Shown here piece after piece: positions 5,387-6,363 of a stretch of DNA of 6,363 nucleotides; the stretch's first letter is position 1; every line of letters begins with the position of its first letter. The notes below the pieces were generated by a model. That model ran no database searches and had not been told where the DNA came from. It was given only the letters and a program-made list of their open reading frames with translations. Source of the stretch: Cyclobacteriaceae bacterium. Its GTDB lineage: Bacteria; Bacteroidota; Bacteroidia; Cytophagales; Cyclobacteriaceae. The stretch spans positions 1-6,363 of the forward strand of contig JANYDR010000308.1 of NCBI GenBank assembly GCA_025363495.1. The letters are read 5' to 3'. A program made the translations under genes and the position numbers.

Positions 5387-6363
5387 TCAAAATTTACCAC
5401 TTAATTCTTTCTTTATTTTTCCTTTCTCCATACTGATCAGTTCGTCGGCCACAACCTGCCCCGATATGATCGATGGCGGTACTCCCGGCCCCGGTACTGT
5501 CAATTGTCCTGTATAAAACAGATTTCTTACCTTTTTGTTAACGATAGATGGTTTAAGATTGGCGGTTTGCATGATCGTATTTGCAAGACCGTACGCATTT
5601 CCTTTAAAAGCATGGTAATCGTCAATAAAATTGCGATGCGCGTAGCTTCTTTTAAACACGATATTATTCCTGATTGATTCGCCGGTAAGCGATTCGAGCC
5701 GGTTCATTACAAGGTTAAAATATTTTTCCCTTATCTCTTCCGTATCGGCCAGTCCAGGAGCGACCGGTATCAACACAAATATATTCTCACAACCAGCAGG
5801 AGCGACCGATGAATCGGTTTGTGACGGGCAGCTAACGTAAAATAGCGGATTGGTAGGCCATGCAGGATTTTCATAAATCTCCTTTGCGTGAAGGCCAAAG
5901 TCCTGGTCAAAGAAAAGATTGTGATGGAGCAGGTTCTTTAATCTTTTATCAATTCCCAGATAGAAAATTAAACTGGAAGGAGCCAATGTGCGCTGTTCCC
6001 AGTAATTTTCAGAATAATTTCGATAGGCGAGGGGCAACAATTGCTGTTCGATATGATGATAATCCGCGCTGGCAACCACATAATCAGAAACTGTCTCAGT
6101 ATTATTTACATTCAACGATGTAATTGAATTGGAGTCAAGTTCAATCCCTTTTACTTCGCTATTAAAATTAAAGTGCACGCCCTGCTCTTGCGCCAACTGA
6201 TGCATGGCTTCAATGATTTTATACATGCCACCCATCGGGTACCAGGTGCCAAGGGCCATATCAGCGTAGTTCATAAGACTATAAAGAGCAGGCGTCTTTG
6301 ACGGTGTGGCTCCAAGGAATAATACCGGGAACTCAAGCAATTGAATTAGTCCCGGGTCCTTAA
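5387..6363 (-). CDS. crtI: Phytoene desaturase, C-terminal two thirds (cut by window edge)
   Basis: A membrane-associated flavoprotein that introduces double bonds into phytoene, usually yielding lycopene in bacteria. The visible 325 codons begin mid-gene: the frame stays open to the right edge (KDPGLIQLLEFPVLFLG at the left of the visible protein), so the start and the N-terminal Rossmann FAD motif lie outside. CrtI proteins are near 490-500 residues, so about 170 are missing. Diagnostic parts are the ATPSKTPALYSLMNYAD and GTWYPMGGMYKIIEAM stretches, and near the C-terminus LFYTGQLTVPGPGVPPSII, the conserved flavin-contacting segment, followed by SGQVVADEL. The frame could be begun at a TTG (6340), but it clearly continues upstream in family-like sequence. 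It is the first visible gene of crtI-crtB-idi. The number of desaturation steps cannot be read from sequence alone. Confidence 0.93.
   Translation of the reverse strand, partial: KDPGLIQLLEFPVLFLGATPSKTPALYSLMNYADMALGTWYPMGGMYKIIEAMHQLAQEQGVHFNFNSEVKGIELDSNSITSLNVNNTETVSDYVVASADYHHIEQQLLPLAYRNYSENYWEQRTLAPSSLIFYLGIDKRLKNLLHHNLFFDQDFGLHAKEIYENPAWPTNPLFYVSCPSQTDSSVAPAGCENIFVLIPVAPGLADTEEIREKYFNLVMNRLESLTGESIRNNIVFKRSYAHRNFIDDYHAFKGNAYGLANTIMQTANLKPSIVNKKVRNLFYTGQLTVPGPGVPPSIISGQVVADELISMEKGKIKKELSGKF

Noticed and set aside
5860..6123. Plus-strand open frame of 87 codons within crtI.
   Set aside because: It is antisense to conserved CrtI sequence and has no supporting start signal or recognisable motif.

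Overview
The window looks like chromosomal DNA of a member of the Bacteroidota, most likely a Cytophagales-type bacterium. The reasons are the style of the CrtI/CrtB proteins, two outer-membrane-barrel genes of which one is clearly a DUF2490 protein, weak or absent Shine-Dalgarno sequences, a TAnnTTTG promoter element, and moderate A+T content. The genus call is inference; only the phylum is well supported.

Layout from left to right. Positions 1-515 are the end of an IS21-family insertion sequence: the start of istA reads left out of the window, and its leader carries five degenerate copies of a ~22-bp terminal repeat. The element ends inside a host gene. Only the last 55 codons of an AHSA1/SRPBCC-fold protein remain (516-683, plus strand). 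A short spacer follows with a small hairpin and a CACGAAGG-type microrepeat. A complete class I cyclobutane pyrimidine dimer photolyase lies on the minus strand (806-2134). The 143-bp spacer upstream of it holds two separate inverted repeats: a 29-bp near-palindrome close to the photolyase start, and a longer one just behind the next gene. Two predicted outer-membrane beta-barrel genes are then transcribed divergently (2278-3087 minus; 3203-3961 plus) from a shared promoter region with an unusual 11-bp-phased GTTAA series. The rest is a minus-strand operon crtI-crtB-idi (crtI is cut by the right edge), with 15-nt and 1-nt intercistronic gaps.

How the genes fit together. Idi balances IPP and DMAPP, the precursors of geranylgeranyl diphosphate. 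CrtB condenses two geranylgeranyl diphosphates into phytoene, and CrtI desaturates phytoene, probably to lycopene. With the photolyase, this makes a light-protection neighbourhood: pigment against photo-oxidation and enzymatic repair of UV lesions. The two barrel genes between them have no known function; a link to pigment or envelope is only a guess from position. No light-sensing regulator (CarH/LitR type), cyclase or hydroxylase gene is visible here. I see no CRISPR array, tRNA or rRNA. I did not find a convincing new multi-gene system. The most interesting unexplained signals are the regulatory-looking symmetries in the spacers.
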